A stretch of DNA of 39,394 nucleotides from Bacteroidia bacterium (GCA_030538215.1 JAUNUM010000016.1:1-39394), one strand, 5' to 3'. Positions 22,457 to 30,664 are shown, numbered from the stretch's first letter. Program-made: numbers and translations. Notes: generated by a model not told the origin, from the sequence alone.

Positions 22457-23686
22457 ATGAGTAAAAAGTGGCTAATTGCCGTTACAGGAACTGTCACACA
22501 CCTATTGCTGGGAACAGTTTACGCGTGGAGCTTCTTCCAAACTCCTATCACCGAATTTACCGGTTGGAATAACGCCCAAGCTGCGTGGGCATTTAGTTTA
22601 TCTATATTTATGCTGGGCGTTACCGCTGCCTGGGCAGGGAATAAAATGCAGGTTTACGGGCCGCGAAAACTGGCGATGATTGGCGGAGCGCTTTATGCGT
22701 TGGGTTATCTTATTTCGGGATTTGCGTTAGCAAACCAATCACTTATTTTACTTTATTTAGGTTTTGGAATTATCGGCGGAATTGGATTAGGACTGGCTTA
22801 TGTCACTCCCGTGGCAACCGTGTCGGCGTGGTTCACGCAAAAACAGGGATTGGCAACCGGAATGGTGGTAATGGGATTCGGATTCGGAGCATTGGTCATG
22901 TCTAAGTTTCTGGCACCAATATTTTTAAAGATATCGGACGGGAATTTAAGTGCCGCATTTTATTATATGGGTGCAATAATGATCGTGTTAATTCCGATGC
23001 TGGCATCGTTTTTACAACTTCCAAAAAACGATAGGTTGCAAGATGTGAAACAAGAGAAAACATCGATCGTCAAATACATTAAAGCGAAGCCTTTTATAAC
23101 CGTTTGGCTGATATTTATGATAAATATCGTTGCGGGAATGATTTTTATTTCGTTTCAGTCGCCCTTGTTGCAAGATATGTTGAAAGTGCGAATGCCTAAC
23201 GGAACAGACTTCTCCAATCCCGAGATGATAGCATCGCTGGCTGCATCGGGAGCTACGCTAATAGCGGTTAGTTCCATTTTCAACGGATTAGGGAGATTTG
23301 TTTGGGGCAGCGTTTCCGATAAAATAGGCAGAATGCCTACTTTCCGGATTTTGTTGGCGTTGCAAGCGCTGATTTTTGTGCTGCTGATTTTTGTTAGCCA
23401 GCCGGTTGTTTTTTCGGTTTTGGTGTGTGTTGTCTTGTTGTGCTATGGTGGTGGATTCGGTGTATTGCCATCGCTAACAAAAGATATGTACGGCAGTAAA
23501 TTGATGTCATCGCTTTACGGGGCACTGCTTACCGCGTGGAGCGTGGGCGGGATTATCGGCCCGCAAATTGTAGCATTTATGAAAGATAATTATGCCGATA
23601 AAGCCGGATTGTATGCTTTTGTGGTTGGTGGTGCGCTGTTGTTGGTGGGATTGGGAATTTCGTTGTTGCATCACAAAAAAGCTTGA
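22457..23686 (+). CDS. MFS transporter, oxalate/formate antiporter (OFA) family-like
   Basis: A 409-residue integral membrane protein with about twelve hydrophobic helices. Its first helix carries GTVTHLLLGTVYAWSFFQTP, the hallmark of OFA-type major facilitators (G-x-x-YAWSVF), and a matching GSVSDKIGRMPTFR lies in the central loop between the two six-helix halves. LTAWSVGGIIGPQI in helix 11 is also typical. OFA members exchange small carboxylates such as oxalate, formate, pyruvate or lactate; the actual substrate cannot be read. The start at 22457 is preferred because of the -7 element just upstream; an alternative ATG lies four codons before. Neighbours do not suggest a substrate. Confidence 0.85.
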   Translation: MSKKWLIAVTGTVTHLLLGTVYAWSFFQTPITEFTGWNNAQAAWAFSLSIFMLGVTAAWAGNKMQVYGPRKLAMIGGALYALGYLISGFALANQSLILLYLGFGIIGGIGLGLAYVTPVATVSAWFTQKQGLATGMVVMGFGFGALVMSKFLAPIFLKISDGNLSAAFYYMGAIMIVLIPMLASFLQLPKNDRLQDVKQEKTSIVKYIKAKPFITVWLIFMINIVAGMIFISFQSPLLQDMLKVRMPNGTDFSNPEMIASLAASGATLIAVSSIFNGLGRFVWGSVSDKIGRMPTFRILLALQALIFVLLIFVSQPVVFSVLVCVVLLCYGGGFGVLPSLTKDMYGSKLMSSLYGALLTAWSVGGIIGPQIVAFMKDNYADKAGLYAFVVGGALLLVGLGISLLHHKKA

Positions 23687-23691
23687 AAAGC

Positions 23692-23723
23692 CTTGGAAGA
23701 TATACCAACTATTGGTACTTTTG
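23692..23723 (+). promoter_or_regulatory. Promoter with internal operator-like inverted repeat for the ParDE-like pair
   Basis: CTTG (23692-23695), 20 bases, TACTTTTG (23716-23723): a good Bacteroidetes promoter. TACCAA-CTA-TTGGTA (23703-23717) is a perfect inverted repeat that lies in the spacer and overlaps the first two bases of the -7 element. It is well placed for autorepression by the antitoxin. Confidence 0.65.
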
Positions 23724-23742
23724 AGCGATAAATGTTTTGAAT

Positions 23743-23991
23743 ATGGGAAAAAATACTTCGATATTGTTGGGCGATTATTTTGAAAATTTCGTCAAAGAAA
23801 AAGTTTATTCGGGAAAATATGCGTCTGTCAGCGAAGTGGTTCGTTCGGCATTGCGATTATTGGAAAGCGAAGAAAATAAATCCAAAATCTTGGCAAACGA
23901 ATTGAAAATAGGCGAAGAAAGTGGTATGATAAAAAATTTCGACCGCACCGAAAACCTGAAAAAACTGCATAAAAAGCACCTGAACCAATGA
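23743..23991 (+). CDS. ParD-like antitoxin
   Basis: An 82-residue protein. The ATG at 23743 is used; the frame could be opened two codons earlier only with TTG. The N-terminal part (NTSILLGDYFENFVKEKV, then GKYASVSEVVRSALRLLE) is the ribbon-helix-helix DNA-binding domain of the ParD family, where GxYxSxSEVVRxALRLLE is the signature. The C-terminal part, charged and poorly structured (ENLKKLHKKHLNQ), would wrap the toxin. It neutralises ParE and represses its own promoter. The stop overlaps the toxin start (ATGA). Confidence 0.9.
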   Translation: MGKNTSILLGDYFENFVKEKVYSGKYASVSEVVRSALRLLESEENKSKILANELKIGEESGMIKNFDRTENLKKLHKKHLNQ

Positions 23992-24284
23992 AATACAAAA
24001 TCAGCGAAAAGGCAGCCGAAGACATCAACAGTATTTGGTTGTACACGTTTGAAAATTGGTCGCAAGAGCAAGCCGACAGGTATTACAACCTGATAATGGA
24101 TGAAATTGAGTTTATTGCCAATAATTTTTATAGCGGCAGACCGATGGATTATGTACGAAAAGGTTATCGTGCTGTTAAGGTGAAATCGCACATTATTTTT
24201 TACCGGAAAAACAGAGAAGATATTGTCGAAATAATCAGGGTCTTACACCAAAAAATGGATGTAGAAAACCGATTGAATGATTGA
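23988..24284 (+). CDS. ParE-like toxin
   Basis: A 98-residue protein of the RelE/ParE fold: MKYKISEKAAEDINSIWLYT, then WSQEQADRYYNLIMDEIEFIA, RKGYRAVKVKSHIIFYRKN and VEIIRVLHQKMDVENRL. The final I-R-V-LH-x-x-MD is the ParE signature. ParE toxins poison DNA gyrase; RelE-like relatives cleave mRNA, and the sequence fits ParE better. It is translationally coupled to the antitoxin by an ATGA overlap. It ends six bases from the stop of the convergent MazF-like gene, with no terminator in between. Confidence 0.9.
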   Translation: MKYKISEKAAEDINSIWLYTFENWSQEQADRYYNLIMDEIEFIANNFYSGRPMDYVRKGYRAVKVKSHIIFYRKNREDIVEIIRVLHQKMDVENRLND

Positions 24285-24290
24285 AATGGG

Positions 24291-24638
24291 TTAATCTATG
24301 TCATCCAATAAGATACGAATGTTTTTCATTACAATCCGGGCAATTTCTTTGGGTAAATCACCCGTTTTTTTCATCAAGCGCCTGTTGTCAATTGCTCGCA
24401 ATTGGTCAATCATTATGTCGCAATTTTCTTTTACATTTGCCGTACCTTTCGATAAATAAACACGAAGTATCTTAGCTTCGGTTTTAACGTTGGTGGTTAT
24501 CGGACATACAAGTGTAGATGGATGAATATTATTCAACAGATTGGTTTGAACCACAAGAACAGGCCTGATTTTCCCTGCTTCGGCACCAAATTGGGGGTCG
24601 AGATTTGCAACCCAAATTTCAAATTGCTTAATCGTCAT
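24291..24638 (-). CDS. MazF/PemK-like endoribonuclease toxin
   Basis: A 115-residue protein. The start at 24638 (MTIKQFEIWVANLDP) is chosen; nine extra codons upstream would enlarge the overlap with the antitoxin and precede the conserved fold. The pattern is that of MazF/PemK: EIWVANLDPQFGAEAGKIRP (the G-x-E-x-x-K-x-R-P motif of the active site), VLVVQTN, STLVCPITTN, then IMIDQLRAIDNRRL. Such toxins cleave single-stranded mRNA at short motifs and stop translation. It overlaps the antitoxin's last 11 bases, indicating coupled translation. Confidence 0.92.
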   Translation of the reverse strand: MTIKQFEIWVANLDPQFGAEAGKIRPVLVVQTNLLNNIHPSTLVCPITTNVKTEAKILRVYLSKGTANVKENCDIMIDQLRAIDNRRLMKKTGDLPKEIARIVMKNIRILLDDID

Positions 24639-24861
24639 ATTCTTCCAAGTTTTCAAATTCGGCAAGCACTTTCATTGATTCTTCCTGAACCAATTCCGAC
24701 TCAGTTTTGAGCATTTGTGCAATGATTTTCTTCTTCTGCAACTGGTTATAGTACGTCAATGCTTCGTTGATATAACGATTTCTTGACAGCTTAACTTCTT
24801 CCAGTACGGATTCGGTTTCGTTAAATACAGAATCGTCGAGTTTTAATGAGAGAGTTTTCAT
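24628..24861 (-). CDS. Ribbon-helix-helix antitoxin partner of the MazF-like toxin
   Basis: A 77-residue protein. It begins MKTLSLKLDDSVFNETESVL and continues LSRNRYINEALTYYNQL, a ribbon-helix-helix (CopG/MetJ-type) DNA-binding module, rather than the AbrB-type fold of E. coli MazE. The acidic end (LAEFENLEEYDD) is the likely toxin-binding tail. It is encoded before and overlapping the toxin, the usual order. Its promoter carries a perfect palindrome across the -7 element, pointing to autoregulation. Confidence 0.85.
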   Translation of the reverse strand: MKTLSLKLDDSVFNETESVLEEVKLSRNRYINEALTYYNQLQKKKIIAQMLKTESELVQEESMKVLAEFENLEEYDD

Positions 24862-24883
24862 TTTTATGTTGATTAGTATATCC

Positions 24884-24915
24884 CAAAAGTATATACTTTT
24901 TATTAAAAAAACAAA
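24884..24915 (-). promoter_or_regulatory. Promoter and operator of the MazF-like module
   Basis: On the minus strand: TTTG (24915-24912), exactly 20 bases, TACTTTTG (24891-24884), the full Bacteroidetes consensus. AAAAGTATATACTTTT (24885-24900) is a perfect 16-base palindrome covering almost the whole -7 element, an obvious site for the ribbon-helix-helix antitoxin. Confidence 0.75.
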
Positions 24916-24928
24916 TTTCAGTTGTTAA

Positions 24929-24959
24929 TTTGTTAATCGAAATGTTATTTTTACCTTTG
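24929..24959 (+). promoter_or_regulatory. Promoter of the AddB-like gene
   Basis: TTTG (24929-24932), 19 bases, TACCTTTG (24952-24959). Transcription would begin near 24966, 26 bases before the start codon. It diverges from the toxin-antitoxin promoter; the two -33 elements are only 13 bases apart. Confidence 0.75.
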
Positions 24960-24991
24960 TAAACACGTTATTTCGCAACTCGCAACCCGTT

Positions 24992-27856
24992 ATGACCCCA
25001 TTTCTCCACCGCATCGCCCAAACATTTTACTCCGAATACGGAAACAATTTATACAAACACACATTCGTTTTCCCGAATAAACGTGCGGGTGTTTTCTTCC
25101 AGAAATACCTGGCGGAAATTGCCGGCAAACCGGTTTTTTCACCCAAAATAATTACCATTCAGGAACTGTTCGAATCGCTTTCCGATTATCAGACAGCCGA
25201 TAAAATAGAAATGCTGGTTATGCTTTACGAGCAGTATATCGATATCGGCAAATCGGACGAGCTGTTTGATGATTTTTTGTATTGGGGCGAGATGCTGCTC
25301 AACGATTTCAACGATGTGGATAAGCATTTAATAAATGCCAAACAGTTGTTCCGGAATATTCACAACCTGAAATCGATGGACGACGATATGTCGTATCTCA
25401 CGCCCGAACAAATAAAAGCTATCCGTCAGTTTTGGACAAATTTCATGCCTTACGAAGGTAACGAAACCAAGCACGAGTTTCTGGAAACATGGCAGATTTT
25501 ATTTGAATTATACACCGCTTTTCGCGAAGCGCTACACCAAAAAGGATACGCTTACGAAGGAATGTTATTCCGTGAAGTGGCAAAGCGGGCAAAACAAAAA
25601 GAAGATATTGAACTGTCTTTTTCCGATATCGTATTCGTGGGATTGAACGCGCTTACACCAGCCGAAATCGAGTTGATGAAGTACTTAAAGAACAAGGGCG
25701 TGGCCGATTTTTACTGGGATTATGATTCACCGCTGGTTCGCGATAAAAAGAATCGGGCATCGTTGTGGGTACAGGAAAATCTGCTTCGCTTTCCTTCGAA
25801 ATTAGAACTCGAATCCGATACGCCCGAAACCGAAAAGCCACTTATCGAACTTATCGGAATTCCTTCAGGCGTAGGACAGGCAAAGATAACAAACCAACTG
25901 CTCACGCAACTGCTTAACGATAAAAACATCTCAGAACCCAATGCCGGATTGAATACGGCTATAGTTCTTCCCGACGAAAACCTGCTGCTGCCTGTTTTAT
26001 ATTCTATTCCGCAAGAAATAGAAAAAATAAACGTTACAATGGGGTATTCGCTCCAGCACTCATCGGTGGCAAGTTTAGTGGAAAGTATCGCTTCGCTGCA
26101 ACACAACGTACGGGAAACGGATGGCGAAACTGCATTTTATTTCAGGTTCGTGCTATCCATATTGAATCATCCGCTGGTAACAATGGCTGCCAAAACCAAA
26201 ACTGACACACTGAAAGCCTACATCCAAAAATATAATCGGGTTGTTCTCACGGTTTCTGAACTCGACACGCATCCGTTTCTGAAACTCATTTTTTCACCCG
26301 TATCGGATTGGAAGCAAATCGGAGAATATTTACAGTCGATTTTATCGGAAATTTTTAAGTGCCTGACTTCAGAAAAACAGTCGGATAAAAAGCCAATAAA
26401 CCATACGCGTTCTATTGATCTTGAACGGGAATTTATTGTTCAATACTACAAATCGATTACACGTTTGCAGGAAACATTATCATCGGCACAAAACATGTCA
26501 ACAGATACGTATTTTCGTTTATTGAAGAGATTAGCGCAGAGCATCAGCGTGTCATTTTCGGGTGAGCCTTTATCGGGATTGCAAGTGATGGGCGTACTGG
26601 AAACGCGCGTGATAGATTTCGAAAACCTTATCATTCTCTCGATGAACGAAGGCATTTTTCCGCTTAAAAATCCCACAAATTCGTTTATTCCTTACACGCT
26701 TCGCAAAGGGTTTGAGCTGCCCACTTACGAACATCAGGACAGCACGTATGCCTACCATTTTTACCGGATGATTAGCCGCGCGAAGCGCGTATTTATGCTT
26801 TACGACACGCGTGCCGAAGAAATGCAAACGGGCGAAGTGAGCCGTTACTTTTATCAGTTGAAGTATTTGTACGGTAATCATTTCAATATTCGGGGAAGTG
26901 TGGTTTCTTACGATGTTTCCGCGCCGGAAATTCAACCGGTTTCGGTGCAAAAGACACCCGAAGTAATGCGCAAGCTGCAAAAATTCCGCGACGGCGGCGA
27001 TGCTTACTTGTCGGCGTCGCTTATCAACAATTACATCAACTGCCCATTGCAGTTTTATTTCTCGGCGGTGGAAGGTTTATCGGAAGAGAAAGGAGTGCAG
27101 CAATCGGTGGAATCTGATGTGTTCGGCACCATTTTTCACGCCGTTATGCAGCAGATTTACAACCGGTATAAAAACAAACCGATATTGCCCGACACACTGA
27201 AAGCCATTGCCGAAAATGACAACTATTTGACCGATTTAATTGAACAGGCATTTGCCGAACATTATTTTAAGCAAAAGGATAAACGACGCGCGCTTACGGG
27301 ACATCACTTCCTTATCGGGGAAATTCTGCGCGATTATGCGAAGCAAACGCTGAAGTTCGATACACAATTCACACCGTTTGAATACGTGGATTCGGAATAC
27401 GTTTTCAGAAGTGTTCATCCCGTTTCGGGAGATTTATCGGTAAACGTCAAAGGCAGTATTGACAGGATTGATAAAGTTGACAACATTGTACGCATTATCG
27501 ATTATAAATCAGGTAAGGGTGACTTGAACTTCAAGGATATAGAACAACTTTTCGACGGTTCGAAAGCCAATCGTCCGTATCAAATATTGCAGGTTTTTGT
27601 TTATGCACTCTTTTACCACAGCACATTACCGGTTTCACCCGCCATTTATTACCTGCGAAATATCTTCGTGGAACACAATCCCACAATAACCTTTGCGGGA
27701 GAATCCATTACCGATATTTCGGTTTATTTGGATGAATTTACCGAAAGATTAAATGTTATCTTGCAAGAGATTTTCGATAAAAACGTGCCTTTCTCACAGA
27801 CACAGAATGAAAAGAACTGCGAGTGGTGCGCGTTTAAAGAGATTTGTAGAAGATGA
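24992..27856 (+). CDS. AddB-like PD-(D/E)XK nuclease with iron-sulfur cysteines
   Basis: A 954-residue protein resembling the AddB subunit of AddAB, the helicase-nuclease that processes double-strand breaks for recombination. The C-terminal domain (about 665-954) is a PD-(D/E)XK nuclease: GSIDRIDK followed by IIDYKSG with catalytic Asp837 and Lys839. Four cysteines typical of the AddB Fe-S staple are in place: Cys684 (INCPLQFYF), Cys943, Cys946 and Cys952 (CEWCAFKEIC). The N-terminal part is a helicase-like fold that lacks a proper Walker A motif, as expected for a degenerate AddB domain (HTFVFPNKRAGVFF). Helicase-like phrases such as VIDFENLIILSMNEGIFP remain. No addA gene is in the window. 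Confidence 0.85.
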   Translation: MTPFLHRIAQTFYSEYGNNLYKHTFVFPNKRAGVFFQKYLAEIAGKPVFSPKIITIQELFESLSDYQTADKIEMLVMLYEQYIDIGKSDELFDDFLYWGEMLLNDFNDVDKHLINAKQLFRNIHNLKSMDDDMSYLTPEQIKAIRQFWTNFMPYEGNETKHEFLETWQILFELYTAFREALHQKGYAYEGMLFREVAKRAKQKEDIELSFSDIVFVGLNALTPAEIELMKYLKNKGVADFYWDYDSPLVRDKKNRASLWVQENLLRFPSKLELESDTPETEKPLIELIGIPSGVGQAKITNQLLTQLLNDKNISEPNAGLNTAIVLPDENLLLPVLYSIPQEIEKINVTMGYSLQHSSVASLVESIASLQHNVRETDGETAFYFRFVLSILNHPLVTMAAKTKTDTLKAYIQKYNRVVLTVSELDTHPFLKLIFSPVSDWKQIGEYLQSILSEIFKCLTSEKQSDKKPINHTRSIDLEREFIVQYYKSITRLQETLSSAQNMSTDTYFRLLKRLAQSISVSFSGEPLSGLQVMGVLETRVIDFENLIILSMNEGIFPLKNPTNSFIPYTLRKGFELPTYEHQDSTYAYHFYRMISRAKRVFMLYDTRAEEMQTGEVSRYFYQLKYLYGNHFNIRGSVVSYDVSAPEIQPVSVQKTPEVMRKLQKFRDGGDAYLSASLINNYINCPLQFYFSAVEGLSEEKGVQQSVESDVFGTIFHAVMQQIYNRYKNKPILPDTLKAIAENDNYLTDLIEQAFAEHYFKQKDKRRALTGHHFLIGEILRDYAKQTLKFDTQFTPFEYVDSEYVFRSVHPVSGDLSVNVKGSIDRIDKVDNIVRIIDYKSGKGDLNFKDIEQLFDGSKANRPYQILQVFVYALFYHSTLPVSPAIYYLRNIFVEHNPTITFAGESITDISVYLDEFTERLNVILQEIFDKNVPFSQTQNEKNCEWCAFKEICRR

Positions 27857-27861
27857 AAATA

Positions 27862-27894
27862 AATCCGTCTGACCGATTACCGGTCTGACGGATT
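27862..27894. terminator. Hairpin at the convergent addB-like/ovoA ends
   Basis: AATCCGTC (27862-27869) pairs with GACGGATT (27887-27894); after a T/T mismatch GACCG (27871-27875) pairs with CGGTC (27881-27885) around a five-base loop. On the minus strand a T-rich stretch follows, so it suits ovoA. The ovoA stop codon (27877-27879) lies in the loop. Confidence 0.7.
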
Positions 27895-30045
27895 AGTGCA
27901 AAACGCATCAAACGGTCTTAAAGCCGTCAGATGATGCACTTGTTTCTTCTTCCAAATCGTGGTTTCCAACACCCTATGTTCCGTTATTCGGGAAGTTTTC
28001 TTAATCGAAATGTTTATGTTGAACGGTTCGCGGTCAAGTTTGAAATGAGTTCCGAGAACCGATTTTAATCCATCTAACGAAGTTACCGGTTCACCGTCTT
28101 CTTTAAATCCGCCGATCCATTTTTCGCGTTTGGTTTTCGAAGTATTCCAGTTGTAAGAAGAAACAATAATGAGATAACCACCATCGTTCACCCGCTCGTG
28201 AATGTGCGACAAAAATGCCTTCGGGTCGCTCAATTCTTCCAACAGATTGGGCATCACAATTAAATCGTAATCCGTGTAATTGGGTTTCAAGTTCATCGCA
28301 TCGGCCTGCATGAAAAGAATGTTGTCTTTTCCTTTTTCGAGTCCGAAATCCGATAAAACCACATCGCGAAAATGCACCAGTTCTCCTTCGTCTTTCATCG
28401 TATAGCGCATATATCCCTGCTCCTGCAATTGGATAGGAATGCGAATCATGCGGGCTGTAAAATCCAAAGCGGTAACATCGTTGAACGTTTTTGCCAGCTC
28501 AAAAGCCAGTCGTCCGGTATCGGCATTCAAATCAAGAACACGATTTTCGGGTTTTCCTGCCATCACATCGTGAACTATTTGTGCTAATCGGTTAGCGAAA
28601 TTGGTGTCTTTCGAATAAGCATCGCCCCAATTGTTTTCACACGACAGCGTCACCTCAGGGTCGGTCTCATAATCTGCACTTTGAATATGCAACGGAGCAT
28701 CCGATTGAATGTATCGGAATCCGGCGTGCTGGTAAAAATGGCGACGAAACGCGTAACGCGAATGTATCGTTGCCTCGTTCCCCGTTGAAATCCACGAACC
28801 ACCTTTTATCAGGTTGTGTTTTCCGTCGAAAGTAGGCGTAGAAAAATCGTCGTACAGCGGATGAACCTTAAATCCGGGAAAACCCGTGATAGGAGTTTCC
28901 GTCCATTGCCACACGTTGCCCAGCACATCGTAAAAATCGCCTTGTTTGAATTTGTCCACCGGACAAGGCGACGTACCGTACTCGAGATTAATATTTCCGG
29001 GAGTAGCACCCCACTCCATCACATCTTTCAATCCCGAGACCTCATGCAGCCTGTACCATTCCGCTTCCGTGGGTAACCGATACGTTTGTCCGGTTTTTTC
29101 GCTTTTCCAGTTACAAAAAGCTTTCGCTTCCAGATAGTTTACCTCAACAGGCCAATTCCACGGCATTGGGACTTCTTCGGCAACTAACCGCAAGCGATAT
29201 CCATCTTCTTCTTTTCTCCAGAAGAGCGGCATTGCAGCTGTTTTGAAGTTTCGCCAGTTCCAGCCCTCTTCCGTCCAGTATTTTTCGGTTTCGTAGCCAC
29301 CATCTTCTATAAATTCCAGAAACTCCTGATTCGATGTCAGGTATTTGGCGGCTTTGAAATCAGTAACATCTTCGGTATAGTTCCCATATTCGTTATCCCA
29401 TCCATAAAAGGGGTGATTCATCGGTTTGCCCAGCTTCATGGTTGCTCCTTTCACATCGACAAGTTTGTTTTCAGGAGCACTTCCCGTTTCTGAACAACGT
29501 TCACCGAATAAATCAGGAATCACTTTATCCAACGGCAGTTGCCGTATCAGCACCGACGATGTTTCCAGATGAATGCGTTCGTGCTCTATACCCATCATAA
29601 TAATCCAGAAAGGACTGTTCCAATCAATGGGAAGCGACAACGGAGCAGTATCGATAATATTGAGAATGGCTTCTTTGGCTTTGTCGCGGTACTCACGAAC
29701 TTCGGGAACGGGCGGCCAATCGTAGTGATTATTATCCAGATCATCCCAACTCATCTCATCCACACCAATGGCGAACATGGACTCGAATTTCGGATTGATG
29801 CGTTTATCGATAATCTTTCCCAGAAACAGTTTATTGATAAAGAACACCGCCGTGTGTCCCAGATAAAACAGGATTATATGGCGCAACGGATCGCCCCGGT
29901 GATAAAACACGTCGTCCGATTTCAGTTGCGTGTATAGCAATTCATCCACAGCCCACGTTTTCAGAAAATAATCGCGGATTTCCTGCCTCTTTTCTTCCGA
30001 TGTACCGGCTTGCAGGTCAATTGTTTTTGTAATTAAATCTTTCAT
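27877..30045 (-). CDS. ovoA: 5-histidylcysteine sulfoxide synthase / mercaptohistidine methyltransferase OvoA
   Basis: A 722-residue three-domain protein. Residues of about 20-180 form the DinB-like domain with the non-haem iron triad HX3HXE at His155, His159 and Glu161 (HERIHLE). About 195-450 is an FGE-sulfatase-like domain (YRLPTEAEWYRLHE, VLGNVWQWTE, LIKGGSWISTGNEA, RRHFYQHAGFRY). From about 480 a SAM-type methyltransferase follows (VLDLNADTGRLAFELA at 503-518, LDFTARMI). OvoA uses oxygen to join cysteine to histidine as a sulfoxide and methylates the later thiol, in ovothiol synthesis. Order and length match OvoA rather than EgtB, which lacks the methyltransferase. The usual lyase partner OvoB is not in the window. 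The GNAT gene lies just upstream on the same strand. Confidence 0.9.
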   Translation of the reverse strand: MKDLITKTIDLQAGTSEEKRQEIRDYFLKTWAVDELLYTQLKSDDVFYHRGDPLRHIILFYLGHTAVFFINKLFLGKIIDKRINPKFESMFAIGVDEMSWDDLDNNHYDWPPVPEVREYRDKAKEAILNIIDTAPLSLPIDWNSPFWIIMMGIEHERIHLETSSVLIRQLPLDKVIPDLFGERCSETGSAPENKLVDVKGATMKLGKPMNHPFYGWDNEYGNYTEDVTDFKAAKYLTSNQEFLEFIEDGGYETEKYWTEEGWNWRNFKTAAMPLFWRKEEDGYRLRLVAEEVPMPWNWPVEVNYLEAKAFCNWKSEKTGQTYRLPTEAEWYRLHEVSGLKDVMEWGATPGNINLEYGTSPCPVDKFKQGDFYDVLGNVWQWTETPITGFPGFKVHPLYDDFSTPTFDGKHNLIKGGSWISTGNEATIHSRYAFRRHFYQHAGFRYIQSDAPLHIQSADYETDPEVTLSCENNWGDAYSKDTNFANRLAQIVHDVMAGKPENRVLDLNADTGRLAFELAKTFNDVTALDFTARMIRIPIQLQEQGYMRYTMKDEGELVHFRDVVLSDFGLEKGKDNILFMQADAMNLKPNYTDYDLIVMPNLLEELSDPKAFLSHIHERVNDGGYLIIVSSYNWNTSKTKREKWIGGFKEDGEPVTSLDGLKSVLGTHFKLDREPFNINISIKKTSRITEHRVLETTIWKKKQVHHLTALRPFDAFCTNPSDR

Positions 30046-30071
30046 ATCTTAAGACTTTTCTGGACTTGTAC

Positions 30072-30091
30072 AGACGCGATGCATCGCGTCT
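30072..30091. repeat. Perfect 20-base palindrome, intergenic repeat
   Basis: AGACGCGATGCATCGCGTCT is its own reverse complement. It is followed by CTAC like its relative at 17213-17232, and lies in the 46-base gap between the GNAT gene and ovoA. It may act as a hairpin in the transcript joining them. Confidence 0.65.
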
Positions 30092-30646
30092 CTACCGAAT
30101 CCTCTTAAATAAATATATTTTCCTCATCTCAAACGCCTCGTTTTTGTCCCGAAATTTCGTTTGCACTATATCCACATCCATCCTCTCAAATCCCATTTTT
30201 TCGTATAACGATAAAGCAGGTTCGTTTTTATCCCACACTCGAATCACCACATCCGTGTAATTATCTTTCGCTTCCTCCAAAAAGTTCTCAATCAATTTAG
30301 AAGCAACACCTTTTCCGCGAAAATCGGAATGAGTCATCACTTCAGCGATATACAGGGAAGATTCAACTGGAATCCGGAAGCATTTATTATGGGGAAAATC
30401 GTTGTCGTGCGATAAGGGTAGTGCGATTAACACACCCGCCAATTTATCTCCCACGAAAGCCATATTTCCCCAACCGTTGCGAAGCATTTCGTCTAACGTA
30501 CTTTCAGCTGATTCAAGCGGAATATATTGAGCGTACTCGCCCGTAGTAAAAGCGTTTAAATACAAATCGATAATTTTCTTTCTGAATTTGGGATAATTGA
30601 ATTGATCTAACCTAAAAACACGAATTTGAGAGAACCCTTCTTTCAT
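30092..30646 (-). CDS. GNAT-family N-acetyltransferase
   Basis: A 184-residue enzyme. The ATG at 30646 (MKEGFSQIRVF) is used, because the longer frame opens only with TTG. The GNAT core is clear: GNMAFVGDKLAGVLIALPLS, SLYIAEVMTHSDFRGKGVASKLIENFLE (the acetyl-CoA-binding R-G-x-G-V-A loop), DVVIRVWDKNEPALSLYEKMGFERMD. It transfers an acetyl group from acetyl-CoA to an amine that cannot be predicted. It precedes ovoA by 46 bases on the same strand, so joint transcription is possible, although the intervening palindrome may interfere. Confidence 0.88.
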   Translation of the reverse strand: MKEGFSQIRVFRLDQFNYPKFRKKIIDLYLNAFTTGEYAQYIPLESAESTLDEMLRNGWGNMAFVGDKLAGVLIALPLSHDNDFPHNKCFRIPVESSLYIAEVMTHSDFRGKGVASKLIENFLEEAKDNYTDVVIRVWDKNEPALSLYEKMGFERMDVDIVQTKFRDKNEAFEMRKIYLFKRIR

Positions 30647-30664
30647 TCCAATGATGTTTGACTG

